DNA of 49,830 nucleotides from Candidatus Bruticola papionis (lineage in GTDB: Bacteria; Vulcanimicrobiota; Xenobia; Xenobiales; Xenobiaceae). The translations under genes and the position numbers were made by a program. The stretch lies in assembly GCA_002407045.1 (NCBI GenBank), contig DHKB01000044.1:1-49830 (forward strand). The letters are read 5' to 3'. Shown piece by piece: positions 1 to 6,826 of the stretch; position 1 is the stretch's first letter; every line of letters begins with the position of its first letter. Under the pieces are notes generated by a model that was not told the DNA's origin, did not search any database, and saw only the letters and a list, made by a program, of their open reading frames with translations.

Positions 1-897
1 GGTAGCAGCTGCGGCAGCGGATTCTGCCAAGGCTTCAGCAGCTGGCTCAGTAGCGTTTTCAGTGCTTGGCTCGGCAGTAGCTTCAGCAACAGGTTCAGTA
101 TCCTCTGTAGCAATTGTCGCCACAGCCGGGTCAGGCTTATCGGAATTATCTTCAGAGCTGGGAGCAGCTTCATGTGAAGCTGAGGTTTCTACTGCCGCTT
201 CTTTATTGGCAACTTTTTTAAAGCGCCGCCCGCCATTAGCTCCTTTAATACCTTTAAGCCCGCGTCCATTAGACATAGAATCTTTCACAAGCTCTCGCAA
301 AGCGGCCTTACGATCAGCATGTTTAGGAGCTCTCTTTGGTAGAGCCGCAGCTTCAGCGGTAGGCTCAGTAGCGGTTGCAATAGCAGGCTCGGTAGCTGCT
401 TCAGTAGCAGGCTCGGTAGAAGCTTCAGCGGTAGGCTCAGTAGCGGTTGCAACAGCAGGCTCGGTAGCTGTTTCAGTAGCAGGCTCGGTAGAAGCTTCAG
501 CGGTAGGCTCAGTAGCGGTTGCAACAGCAGGCTCGGTAGCAGCTTCAGTGCCGATTAACGCGGCAAGTTCTGCGCTATATTTAGCACATAAGTCTGGAGC
601 ATAGTCTTTCAAGATGCCGACAGCTACAGTACAAAGTAAGCACATTTTGTCAAAGCGTTGCTCTAATTCTGCGAATTGGCCTTTCAATGCTTTGAGCGCT
701 CCGTTAGTTTCTAAAGCTCGTTTGCGCCAATCGGCACATTCAGACTTAAGGACGCTGTTTGCACCGCGAGCTGCCTCCAGTTCTTCTCGGCTGCCATTAT
801 CTGCGCTTAAATTTTGTAAAAAAAGATCGGTAGCTTCAATAATACCTTCAAAATGTTCGCGCAAACTAGCGACTAAAATCTGACGTTCATCTGCCAT
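1..897 (-). CDS. Coiled-coil protein with Thr-Glu-Pro/Ala repeat tail (3' end beyond the window)
   Basis: An open minus-strand frame runs from ATG at 897 through the left edge (299 codons seen, no stop), so the C-terminus is missing. A GGAG ribosome site lies about 10 bases before the ATG. The first 115 or so residues are charged and heptad-like and look alpha-helical or coiled coil. They are followed by a low-complexity tail of TEP, AEA and AVATA units, a basic segment near residues 190-220 (KRAPKHADRKAALRELV), and then more acidic TEP/AEA repeats. There is no signal peptide or membrane segment, so it is probably cytoplasmic. I do not recognise a family; the layout (helical head, disordered acidic linker, basic island) is that of a scaffold or nucleic-acid-associated protein, but that is inference. 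The plus-strand frames over the same bases are shadows. Confidence 0.7.
   Translation of the reverse strand, partial: MADERQILVASLREHFEGIIEATDLFLQNLSADNGSREELEAARGANSVLKSECADWRKRALETNGALKALKGQFAELEQRFDKMCLLCTVAVGILKDYAPDLCAKYSAELAALIGTEAATEPAVATATEPTAEASTEPATETATEPAVATATEPTAEASTEPATEAATEPAIATATEPTAEAAALPKRAPKHADRKAALRELVKDSMSNGRGLKGIKGANGGRRFKKVANKEAAVETSASHEAAPSSEDNSDKPDPAVATIATEDTEPVAEATAEPSTENATEPAAEALAESAAAAAT
348..549. repeat. 72-bp tandem repeat, about 2.8 copies, inside the CDS
   Basis: Unit starts at 361, 433 and 505 (core AGGCTCAGTAGCGGTTGCA) differ at only a few positions. The 72-base period equals 24 codons, so copy number can change without breaking the frame. In protein the unit alternates TEP with AVATA, TAEA and STEPATE. 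Degenerate relatives of the unit continue further left, near 40-110. Confidence 0.9.
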
Positions 898-1084
898 ATC
901 AGCAACTCCAAACGATTTTTATTAGGTCTTCCCGCACAAAGACAAGGATGCGGAATTAGCTAAAAAGCCTGTCTTTACCTGCCCACAAAGACCTAACGCA
1001 TTCTATTGAAATTTGTCTGCTATATCGTTCTGTGCTATTATTGGCGGCGACACCAAACTAGGAGCCTTCTCCGGCAACAATATT

Positions 1085-1669
1085 ATGAATGACGCTTTAG
1101 CTTTTTTGTGCGAATTTTTCAGGAAACCGACTCAAGTAGGAGCTATTTATCCTAGCTCGCAGGAACTAGCCAGAGAGATCGTTACTCAAGCCAATGTAGA
1201 ACAAGCTAGAGTAATCGTTGAATTCGGAGCCGGCACAGGCGTATTTACCAGAGAAATTTTAAAACGCAAACCTACAGAAGCGGCTTTTTTCTCTATAGAA
1301 CAAAACGAATCATTAGTGGAAGTGCTTAAGCGAGAATTGCCAGAAGCTGATATATGTTGTGATTCCGCAGCAGAGCTTCCCCGCCTTTTACAAGAGCGCA
1401 ACCTTCAAAGTGTAGACGCTATAGTAAGTGGGCTTCCTTGGGCTGCTTTCGATGAACAATTGCAAGATATGTTGCTAGCCCCTGTTTTGCAATATTTGCA
1501 ACCGGGGGGCAAATTCGTTACGTTTGCCTATCTTCAAGGGTTATTGCTGCCAGCTGGACACAGGTTTGCCCAAAAGATACGCTCCAAGTTTGCCAAAGTA
1601 GAAAAATCACGCATAGTTTGGGGCAATTTACCGCCGGCATTTGTCTATATTTGTACTAAAGAAAAGTAG
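1085..1669 (+). CDS. Class I SAM methyltransferase, phospholipid N-methyltransferase-like (COG3963 type)
   Basis: A 194-residue Rossmann methyltransferase. Motif I is VEFGAGTGVFTREI at about residues 44-57, with an acidic residue (SIEQN) in motif II. The N-terminal pattern FLCEFFRKPTQVGAIYPSS and the C-terminal NLPPAFVYIC match COG3963 proteins, a group related to KsgA/PmtA enzymes that methylate phospholipid head groups or RNA. The substrate cannot be read from the sequence. The frame is open back to a TTG at 1013, but the ATG at 1085 matches where family members begin; neither start has a strong ribosome site. It converges with the gene at 1738-2430, and a symmetric hairpin separates them. 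Confidence 0.75.
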   Translation: MNDALAFLCEFFRKPTQVGAIYPSSQELAREIVTQANVEQARVIVEFGAGTGVFTREILKRKPTEAAFFSIEQNESLVEVLKRELPEADICCDSAAELPRLLQERNLQSVDAIVSGLPWAAFDEQLQDMLLAPVLQYLQPGGKFVTFAYLQGLLLPAGHRFAQKIRSKFAKVEKSRIVWGNLPPAFVYICTKEK

Positions 1670-1697
1670 CTGCAAAATTTGCACCGATACAAAGAAA

Positions 1698-1731
1698 GCC
1701 CTCGCAGCTGAACTGATATCACTGCGAGGGC
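1698..1731. terminator. Bidirectional intrinsic terminator hairpin
   Basis: A perfect 10-bp stem (GCCCTCGCAG at 1698-1707 with CTGCGAGGGC at 1722-1731) lies between convergent genes. Read on the minus strand it is followed by TTTCTTTGT, which also follows the hairpin at 3555-3619. Confidence 0.75.
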
Positions 1732-1737
1732 CTTCTA

Positions 1738-2430
1738 TTAGTCGCACATATCAAAAAGTTTTTGTTGGCGAATCGTATCTTCTAAAATGGCCAAATTTTG
1801 CAAATCGCCGGGCAAATCGCTATGGGAGCCTTTGCGTTTAGCTTGAGCAAATTTTCTTATAAAACGCCTTCTATTCCTTAAAAATTTTTTTTCATTTCGA
1901 GCCGCTCTCTTTTTATAACGCTTTCTATTCCTTAAAAAATTTTTTCTTGTTCCTACCGGTATATCATCTTCAACATCATCAGCTATGCCGCCGTACCATA
2001 AATCATCCAAAATTCCGTAGAAATTTTTATAATATCCCAATAAGTAATTTCTAGCGACAGAGTGAATTATACCCCTTTCATCATACCAATCCGCGACAAA
2101 CAGTACTTTGTATTTACGGAAGAAAGCCCTAGCTTGTTCCAACAGTTTTGCGCTGACCTCTTGATCCTCTGAAGGAGATTCACCTTCATATTTATAATCG
2201 CCGCTCAAATGCATCCATCCTGAAGGAATTTCTTCAAGTTCCTTGGACGAATGCCATGTATCTCTTTCCCAATATATTTTAACTACAATATCCTTAAACC
2301 GGAAATCGGGATTATAGTTATAATAGAATGAAAAATCCACATGATCGGTTTCAATATCAACTCCATCTACAAACTCGTATCCCCAAAGACTATCTTCATG
2401 AGTCAAATACGATTTTTCTCTTACAGGCAT
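1738..2430 (-). CDS. Unknown protein, paralog A of a tandem pair
   Basis: A 230-residue protein of no family I recognise. It has no signal peptide. The core, roughly residues 30-120, shares blocks with the gene upstream at 2521-3237: VDFSF, a VKIYW/VKICW strand, GDYKY/GEYKY, and FFRKYKVLFVADW against FFKCRKVLFAAVW; both end in LFDMCD or LFNMND. A highly basic Arg/Lys-rich stretch (about residues 165-205) lies between the core and the tail and suggests contact with nucleic acid or membrane, as inference only. AGAGG sits about 8 bases before the ATG. A hairpin with a T-rich tail lies just upstream, so it may be reached only by read-through from the pair's promoter or by its own promoter. Confidence 0.7.
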   Translation of the reverse strand: MPVREKSYLTHEDSLWGYEFVDGVDIETDHVDFSFYYNYNPDFRFKDIVVKIYWERDTWHSSKELEEIPSGWMHLSGDYKYEGESPSEDQEVSAKLLEQARAFFRKYKVLFVADWYDERGIIHSVARNYLLGYYKNFYGILDDLWYGGIADDVEDDIPVGTRKNFLRNRKRYKKRAARNEKKFLRNRRRFIRKFAQAKRKGSHSDLPGDLQNLAILEDTIRQQKLFDMCD

Positions 2431-2444
2431 ATATACTACCTCTC

Positions 2445-2495
2445 TAAAATAAAACCGGGCTGCAAGCTAAAGCAAGGCTGCTACAAGCTTGCAGC
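2445..2495 (-). terminator. Hairpin with T-rich tail between the two paralogs
   Basis: GCTGCAAGCT (2459-2468) pairs exactly with AGCTTGCAGC (2486-2495). In the minus direction the stem is followed by CCGGTTTTATTTTAG. This fits an intrinsic terminator or a leaky attenuator after the gene at 2521-3237. Confidence 0.6.
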
Positions 2496-2520
2496 TATAT
2501 AGCAAGTTAAGAGCTATTAA

Positions 2521-3237
2521 CTAATCATTCATATTGAAAAGGCCGAAATCGTTGACAACAGATTCTAACAGAAGCACCTCATCATGATGGCTTTCGGGAG
2601 GATACTGTGTTTTTAACTCATTGTATTTAGACAAAAGCCTCTTCTTTTTGGAAGTCCCCGTCTCTATAATACGTCCTTTATCAGCATCGTTGGACTGCCG
2701 TTTACGCCGTTTTTTAGTTCGGTTAGCATCAACTTCGTGAACATCTTCAAATTTGAAACGGTCCAAAAGTTGTTCAAAGCTTAGATCTTCACACAAATAA
2801 GCATAAAGGTCCCCAATTTTTAAACATCCTTCCCAAACAGCCGCAAAAAGAACCTTACGACACTTAAAGAATTCAATGGCATTATCAATCCTTTTTTTAC
2901 TCACACGCGGCGCTTTAGGAGAATGTTTATACTTATATTCTCCATGAAGCGCAAGAGAGCAGGAAGTTTTCTCGTTAAATCTTGCAATGTCCCAGCAGAT
3001 CTTAACCCTAATAGCGTGCTTAATTTTATCTGTCTTAGGGTCGAACCAAAACGAAAAGTCGACTCTTTCACCCTTATCAAGCTTAGTGAGTCCTTTGCCC
3101 AAGAAATTCTCTTCCAACAAAGGCTCTAGGTCGCCATATCCTTGCCCGTAAGGTGAAACACAATCGGGCTCGGTACGGCCATAAGAAAGATTGCCGCCAT
3201 CACTATCCCAATCATAGGGATTCATATAATAAGGCAT
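2521..3237 (-). CDS. Unknown protein, paralog B of a tandem pair, behind a LexA-type box
   Basis: A 238-residue protein, recognisably paralogous to the downstream gene at 1738-2430 through VDFSFWF, VKICWD, GEYKY, FFKCRKVLFAAVWE and the LFNMND end. The N-terminal 45 residues are Tyr/Gly/Asp-rich and unlike the paralog; residues about 170-200 are very basic (KKRRKRQ). No signal peptide or membrane segment is seen. The ATG at 3237 is chosen because GGAGG lies 7 bases before it; an ATG at 3243 would leave only one base. The promoter region carries a -10-like TATAAA and a LexA-type palindrome (3352-3365), which suggests DNA-damage induction. Function unknown. Confidence 0.72.
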   Translation of the reverse strand: MPYYMNPYDWDSDGGNLSYGRTEPDCVSPYGQGYGDLEPLLEENFLGKGLTKLDKGERVDFSFWFDPKTDKIKHAIRVKICWDIARFNEKTSCSLALHGEYKYKHSPKAPRVSKKRIDNAIEFFKCRKVLFAAVWEGCLKIGDLYAYLCEDLSFEQLLDRFKFEDVHEVDANRTKKRRKRQSNDADKGRIIETGTSKKKRLLSKYNELKTQYPPESHHDEVLLLESVVNDFGLFNMND

Positions 3238-3351
3238 ATTCATGCCTCCTTTTAACAAGGAAATTCGCATTCGTAGGCATGTTATTATGCATCACAATAA
3301 TTTTTAGTTCATTTACTTGTTTAATCTTAATAAAAATCAGCTTTTAGCTAA

Positions 3352-3365
3352 CGAACATACGTTCG
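3352..3365. promoter_or_regulatory. LexA/SOS-box-like operator
   Basis: The 14-mer CGAACATACGTTCG fits the Gram-positive-type LexA consensus CGAACRNRYGTTYG at every position. It lies 8 bases downstream of a minus-strand -10 candidate (TATAAA, 3374-3379), over the expected transcription start and about 115 bases before the ATG at 3237. A repressor bound there would block that promoter. No lexA gene is in the window. Confidence 0.6.
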
Positions 3366-3373
3366 CCTGCTAT

Positions 3374-3379
3374 TTTATA
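3374..3379 (-). promoter_or_regulatory. -10 element for the paralog pair
   Basis: TATAAA on the minus strand, in TGATATAAAATAG. No good -35 is seen at 17 bases (GATTAA is the best). The predicted start, near 3367, abuts the LexA-type box. Confidence 0.4.
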
Positions 3380-3544
3380 TCATATTTTTGGTTCATTTAA
3401 TCATTTTGTCTATGTTAAAATATTTTTTAGCATTACGAATGCACCTTTATTATACCAGCTACAGATAATACCGTCAACAGATTTTGTCATCATTGCCACC
3501 AACTTTCTGTCCACATTTGCCCTAAAGAAAAGTATAAATTTGCC

Positions 3545-3754
3545 AACACAAAGAAAGCCCTCGTAGCGTTGCCCTAATCCTGAAAATACAAGAACTAACC
3601 GCAAACGCCACAAGGGCTTTTTATAGAAAAGAGTTGCGCAGAGGCCGCTGGGTCGACACATTCGCCCGCGTGTCGATGGGTAGCCGCCAGAGGTTTCACT
3701 CCCTGAACAAACTACCAAGTTGGCATTGTTTGTTCGCCCGTGCGCTCCTCTGCT
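3545..3754 (-). ncRNA. Candidate structured RNA, about 210 nt, unidentified
   Basis: A GC-rich island in AT-rich noncoding DNA. On the minus strand a closing stem GCAGAGG/CCUCUGC (3747-3753 with 3638-3644) encloses two hairpins: GAACAAAC/GUUUGUUC with an inner UGCCA/UGGUA, and UCGACAC/GUGUCGA. Downstream is a 16-bp stem (3604-3619 with 3555-3570) followed by TTTCTTTGTG, a terminator. Strand choice rests on wobble pairs: two positions in the long stem and one in the first hairpin are G-U on the minus strand but would be A-C mismatches on the plus strand. An extended -10 sits directly before the closing stem. I could not match it to 6S, SRP, tmRNA, RNase P, 5S or a riboswitch class I know. All frames across the domain lack a credible protein. 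Confidence 0.6.
3555..3619 (-). terminator. Terminator of the structured RNA
   Basis: A 16-bp stem with two G-U pairs on the minus strand, then TTTCTTTGTG. On the plus strand the same stem has two A-C mismatches but ends in a T-run (GGGCTTTTTATAG), so weak termination there is possible. Confidence 0.6.
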
Positions 3755-3759
3755 CTCAT

Positions 3760-3768
3760 AGTATAACA
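3760..3768 (-). promoter_or_regulatory. Extended -10 promoter of the structured RNA
   Basis: The minus strand reads TGTTATACT, an extended -10 (TGnTATACT). The expected start 6-7 bases later falls at about 3753, exactly at the 5' side of the closing stem. No convincing -35 is seen, as is usual for extended -10 promoters. Confidence 0.5.
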
Positions 3769-3951
3769 AAAGAAAGCTTAAAGCGCTATAGTTTCAGGTG
3801 CTTGCAACGACTGTTCAAGCAAAAAATAACAGTAACGCAGTCAGACATTAATGAGTGAACAGGAAAAAAATAGATTTTTCACGTAATTTTGCCTGGATCG
3901 AGGTGTTTAGTTTTTAACTTGGCAAGTTCAAACTTTATGGAGGCTCATTTA

Positions 3952-5757
3952 GTGAAAGACAACAGCTCAAACCGAATTTTGGTATTGGAAAACCAGAGCG
4001 CCAACCAAATGTTTGTTTACCACTATCTTAAAGCTAATAGTTTTGAGGCTGCCAGAGTTAGTTCATATGATGAGGCTTTAAAAGTTATCGAGGAGCAATC
4101 TATAGGAGTGCTTGTCATAGAGGATTTTACCCAAAAGGCAAGCGACCTAAACTTAGTTGCCACTATTCGAAAACACCGAAATCTGGCCGAATTACCAATT
4201 ATTGTTGTGTCCTTATTGAGTGAATGTGCCACCAAGGTAGCAGCTTGGAATGCCGGGGCCAACTATTACATAGTTAAGCCTGCAGGCCAAGAAGAGCTTA
4301 TTGCTAAGGTCAACCTTTGTCTATCTTTGCACAAGTCGTATCAAGATCTGTATACCAAAGAAGAACACCTAGCCACAAAAGATGTGGCCATAGACCACGC
4401 CAATAACAAAGCTCAATACTTAGTAGATAGTGTCAGCGGCATCAGCGACTATCTTTTCTATGATAGCGTAACCGGTTTACCAGGACGCCACGTATTTTAT
4501 GATTTGCTGGAAAGAGCCATGGTGCGTGCCATCCGCAATGACAAGTATCTTTTCGGCCTTTTAAATGTAACTATCAACGATCTCGACCAACTTAAAGCTA
4601 AATTTCCTGATGGCGAAATGGAACAGATTTGGCCTGCCATTAGTAAGCGCTTGCAACTTTCCTCCAGAGCCTCAGATCTTGTCTCTAGAATCGGACACAA
4701 CCGCTTTGTCATTCTCCTGGACGATTTGCGCGAAGTTAGCGACGCCCTACGCGTAGCTAACCGCATTTCCAAATCATTATCTACTCAGTTGTATATACTT
4801 GGCCATCGAGTTGAGGTAAATGCCAGCATAGGCGTGGCTGTCTCCTGTGACAGTTACGAATCTCCCGAGAGCTTATTAGAAGACGCTTACAAAGCCTCTC
4901 TCTTGGCTAAGACTTTGGGTAAAAACAAAACATGCATGTGTAATAAGGAATATCAAAAACATTCTCAAGAACGCTTGAATCTAGAGCAAGAACTTTATGA
5001 CGCTGTAGCTGGGCGTCAATTTATTCCTCGATATATGCCTATTGTTAATTGTGAAGACGAAACTATTTGTGGCTTGGAAGTTCTTTTGCGTTGGCGCCAT
5101 CCAAGTGGCAAGATTCTCATTCCAGATGATTTTCTCGACCTTTGTGACCGAGATCAGCTTGTCTTGCCTATCGGCTACGAGCTTATTAAAGCCGCTATTG
5201 AGCAAGTAAAGAAACTTGATACGTTAAATCCTCTACCCAAAAATTTCACCATCAACTTTAATATCAGTAGCTGTCAGTTTTACGACAATGATTTATTAAA
5301 CAGTATTTTGCTCAATTGCCAAGATTTTAAATTTGCTCCTTCACATATTTGCTTAGAGGTACGCGAGGACACTTTTACCAAAGACTTAGCCAAAGCTAAA
5401 CAGATTATCGATAGTTTCGCCAAACATGGCATAGGCTGTATTTTGGATCGTTTAGGTAGTACTTATCTATCCATGTGCGACATGTTAGACCTAAACTTAA
5501 AAGCTATTAAAAGTAATTATTTAGATCTAATTTCTGATCGGCGCAGTCTCGAATTAAAAGAGCGTTATGCCAAGATATGCTTAAAAATTTCCGATTTTTT
5601 AGACTGTCAATGTATAATCAATGGCGTTAGCAATGCTGAGCAAGCAAAACTCTTGGCTGAAGCAGGCTTGAAAATTCAGGAAGGGTATGCCTTTGGAAAG
5701 CCTTTAAACTTGCACAGTCTCGAAGTTTTTGCCGAAAATAACTATAAGCTGAACTAA
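3952..5757 (+). CDS. REC-GGDEF-EAL domain protein, all three active sites degenerate
   Basis: A 601-residue protein: receiver-like domain (1-125), GGDEF-like domain (about 165-325) and EAL-like domain (about 345-600). The receiver keeps the conserved Lys (IVKP, K109), but the phospho-acceptor position reads IED, with Glu aligned to the Asp. The GGDEF signature is replaced by GHNRF (248-252), and EAL is replaced by EVL (376-378) with LDRLGSTYLSM where DDFGTGYSSL is expected. It is therefore unlikely to make or break c-di-GMP and more likely binds a ligand or partner. The GTG start at 3952 is chosen for GGAGG 8 bases upstream; ATG at 3937 would put GGAGG inside the gene. It may be co-transcribed with the methyltransferase 33 bases downstream. 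Confidence 0.85.
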   Translation: MKDNSSNRILVLENQSANQMFVYHYLKANSFEAARVSSYDEALKVIEEQSIGVLVIEDFTQKASDLNLVATIRKHRNLAELPIIVVSLLSECATKVAAWNAGANYYIVKPAGQEELIAKVNLCLSLHKSYQDLYTKEEHLATKDVAIDHANNKAQYLVDSVSGISDYLFYDSVTGLPGRHVFYDLLERAMVRAIRNDKYLFGLLNVTINDLDQLKAKFPDGEMEQIWPAISKRLQLSSRASDLVSRIGHNRFVILLDDLREVSDALRVANRISKSLSTQLYILGHRVEVNASIGVAVSCDSYESPESLLEDAYKASLLAKTLGKNKTCMCNKEYQKHSQERLNLEQELYDAVAGRQFIPRYMPIVNCEDETICGLEVLLRWRHPSGKILIPDDFLDLCDRDQLVLPIGYELIKAAIEQVKKLDTLNPLPKNFTINFNISSCQFYDNDLLNSILLNCQDFKFAPSHICLEVREDTFTKDLAKAKQIIDSFAKHGIGCILDRLGSTYLSMCDMLDLNLKAIKSNYLDLISDRRSLELKERYAKICLKISDFLDCQCIINGVSNAEQAKLLAEAGLKIQEGYAFGKPLNLHSLEVFAENNYKLN

Positions 5758-5790
5758 TTCCAATAAATAAATTACCAAATAGATACAGAT

Positions 5791-6729
5791 ATGAGTGAAC
5801 AAGAACTTATTTTAGCAAATCGCCTTCGCAAGCGATTTAAACATTTCTCTAAATGGGCCCGTCGGCAGAATATAAGCTGTTTTAGAATTTACGATCATGA
5901 CATTCCCGAATTTCCCGTTATTGCCGACTACTATGAAGGGAAAGTAGCTCTCTGGATTTCAGATCGCACCCGCGACGATTCTGAAGAGGCTCGCCAAGCT
6001 TTTCGCCAAGAAGCTATAAGACAAACTTTGTTAGGCTTAGACCTAGACGAAAATAATCTTTTTGTTAAAGATCGTCGTCCTGGCGGCCAATATAGGCGAC
6101 GCAGTCGTGACAAGCACGAATTTATCGTTCATGAAGGCGGTCACAGTTTTTTAATAAATTTAAGCGACTACCACGATACTGGACTTTTCTTGGATCATCG
6201 TCGCACTCGTGCTCTGGTAGCTTCACAAAGCCAAGGCAAAAAAGTGCTCAATCTTTTTTGTTATACGGGTAGCTTCACCGTTTATACTAGCGCTGCTGGA
6301 GCTACTAGTACAGTTTCCGTAGATCTGTCTGGACGCTATCTTGATTGGTTAGAGCGCAATTTGCAACTTAATGGCTTGCAAGACAAAGCCAACACATTAG
6401 TGGAAGATGACGTAGTTTGCTGGTTGGAAGACGCCGTTAGAGACGGAGAACACTTTGATCTTATAATTTGCGATCCACCTACTTTTAGCAACTCCAAAAT
6501 GACTGCTGATATTTTTGAAGTTGGCAAAGATCATGTTAAGCTAATCGAGAATTGTCTCAAGCTTCTCTATCCAGGAGGCAAATTATATTTCAGCACTAAT
6601 AAGCGCAATTTTACCATGCAAGAAATCGATTATCCTAACATGAGTTGGAAAGAGATAACTCCTCAAACAGTTTCTCCCGATTTTGAGAATTCTAAAGCCC
6701 ACAGATGCTGGCTTTTTGAGCTTAGCTGA
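5791..6729 (+). CDS. Stand-alone 23S rRNA methyltransferase of the RlmK (RlmL C-terminal) type
   Basis: 312 residues that follow the C-terminal half of E. coli RlmL/RlmKL, which makes m7G2069 in 23S rRNA. Recognisable blocks are ANRLRKRFKHFSKWAR at the start, DYHDTGLFLDHRRTR, the SAM site LNLFCYTGSFTVYTSAAGA (about 150-168), the acidic SVDLS, and the catalytic-region DPPTFSNSK, ending with HRCWLFEL. The THUMP and m2G2445 (RlmL) domains of the fused enzyme are absent, so this is the RlmK half on its own; RlmI-like enzymes are the alternative. The ribosome site is weak. It ends at a bidirectional terminator shared with trpS. Confidence 0.85.
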   Translation: MSEQELILANRLRKRFKHFSKWARRQNISCFRIYDHDIPEFPVIADYYEGKVALWISDRTRDDSEEARQAFRQEAIRQTLLGLDLDENNLFVKDRRPGGQYRRRSRDKHEFIVHEGGHSFLINLSDYHDTGLFLDHRRTRALVASQSQGKKVLNLFCYTGSFTVYTSAAGATSTVSVDLSGRYLDWLERNLQLNGLQDKANTLVEDDVVCWLEDAVRDGEHFDLIICDPPTFSNSKMTADIFEVGKDHVKLIENCLKLLYPGGKLYFSTNKRNFTMQEIDYPNMSWKEITPQTVSPDFENSKAHRCWLFELS

Positions 6730-6754
6730 ACTGAGAATATATATTGAAACAACA

Positions 6755-6799
6755 AAAAAAATAGCGCCGGAAACAAGAAAGCTACGGCGCTATTTTTTT
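6755..6799. terminator. Bidirectional intrinsic terminator
   Basis: An 11-bp stem AAATAGCGCCG (6759-6769) with CGGCGCTATTT (6785-6795), flanked by an A-run on the left and a T-run on the right. It sits between the convergent RlmK-type gene and trpS. Confidence 0.9.
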
Positions 6800-6826
6800 G
6801 TTTATGTGGAAATTGAAAATTTCCGA

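Noticed and set aside
361..549. CRISPR-like tandem repeats
   Set aside because: The 72-base units are adjacent without spacers and are in frame within a coding region.
62..883. Plus-strand open frames of 180 and 89 codons
   Set aside because: They are shadows of the minus-strand repeat protein; the Ala/Ser/Gly-Val pattern is the reverse complement of the TEP/AEA repeats, and the ribosome site and frame favour the minus strand.
3410..3858. Open frames on both strands (119 and 74 codons) over the RNA candidate
   Set aside because: Low-quality composition, no ribosome sites, and they cross the terminator and closing stems of a structured domain.
3630..3951. c-di-GMP riboswitch upstream of the GGDEF-EAL gene
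   Set aside because: The conserved GEMM-I and GEMM-II cores are absent, and the structured element reads better on the opposite strand.
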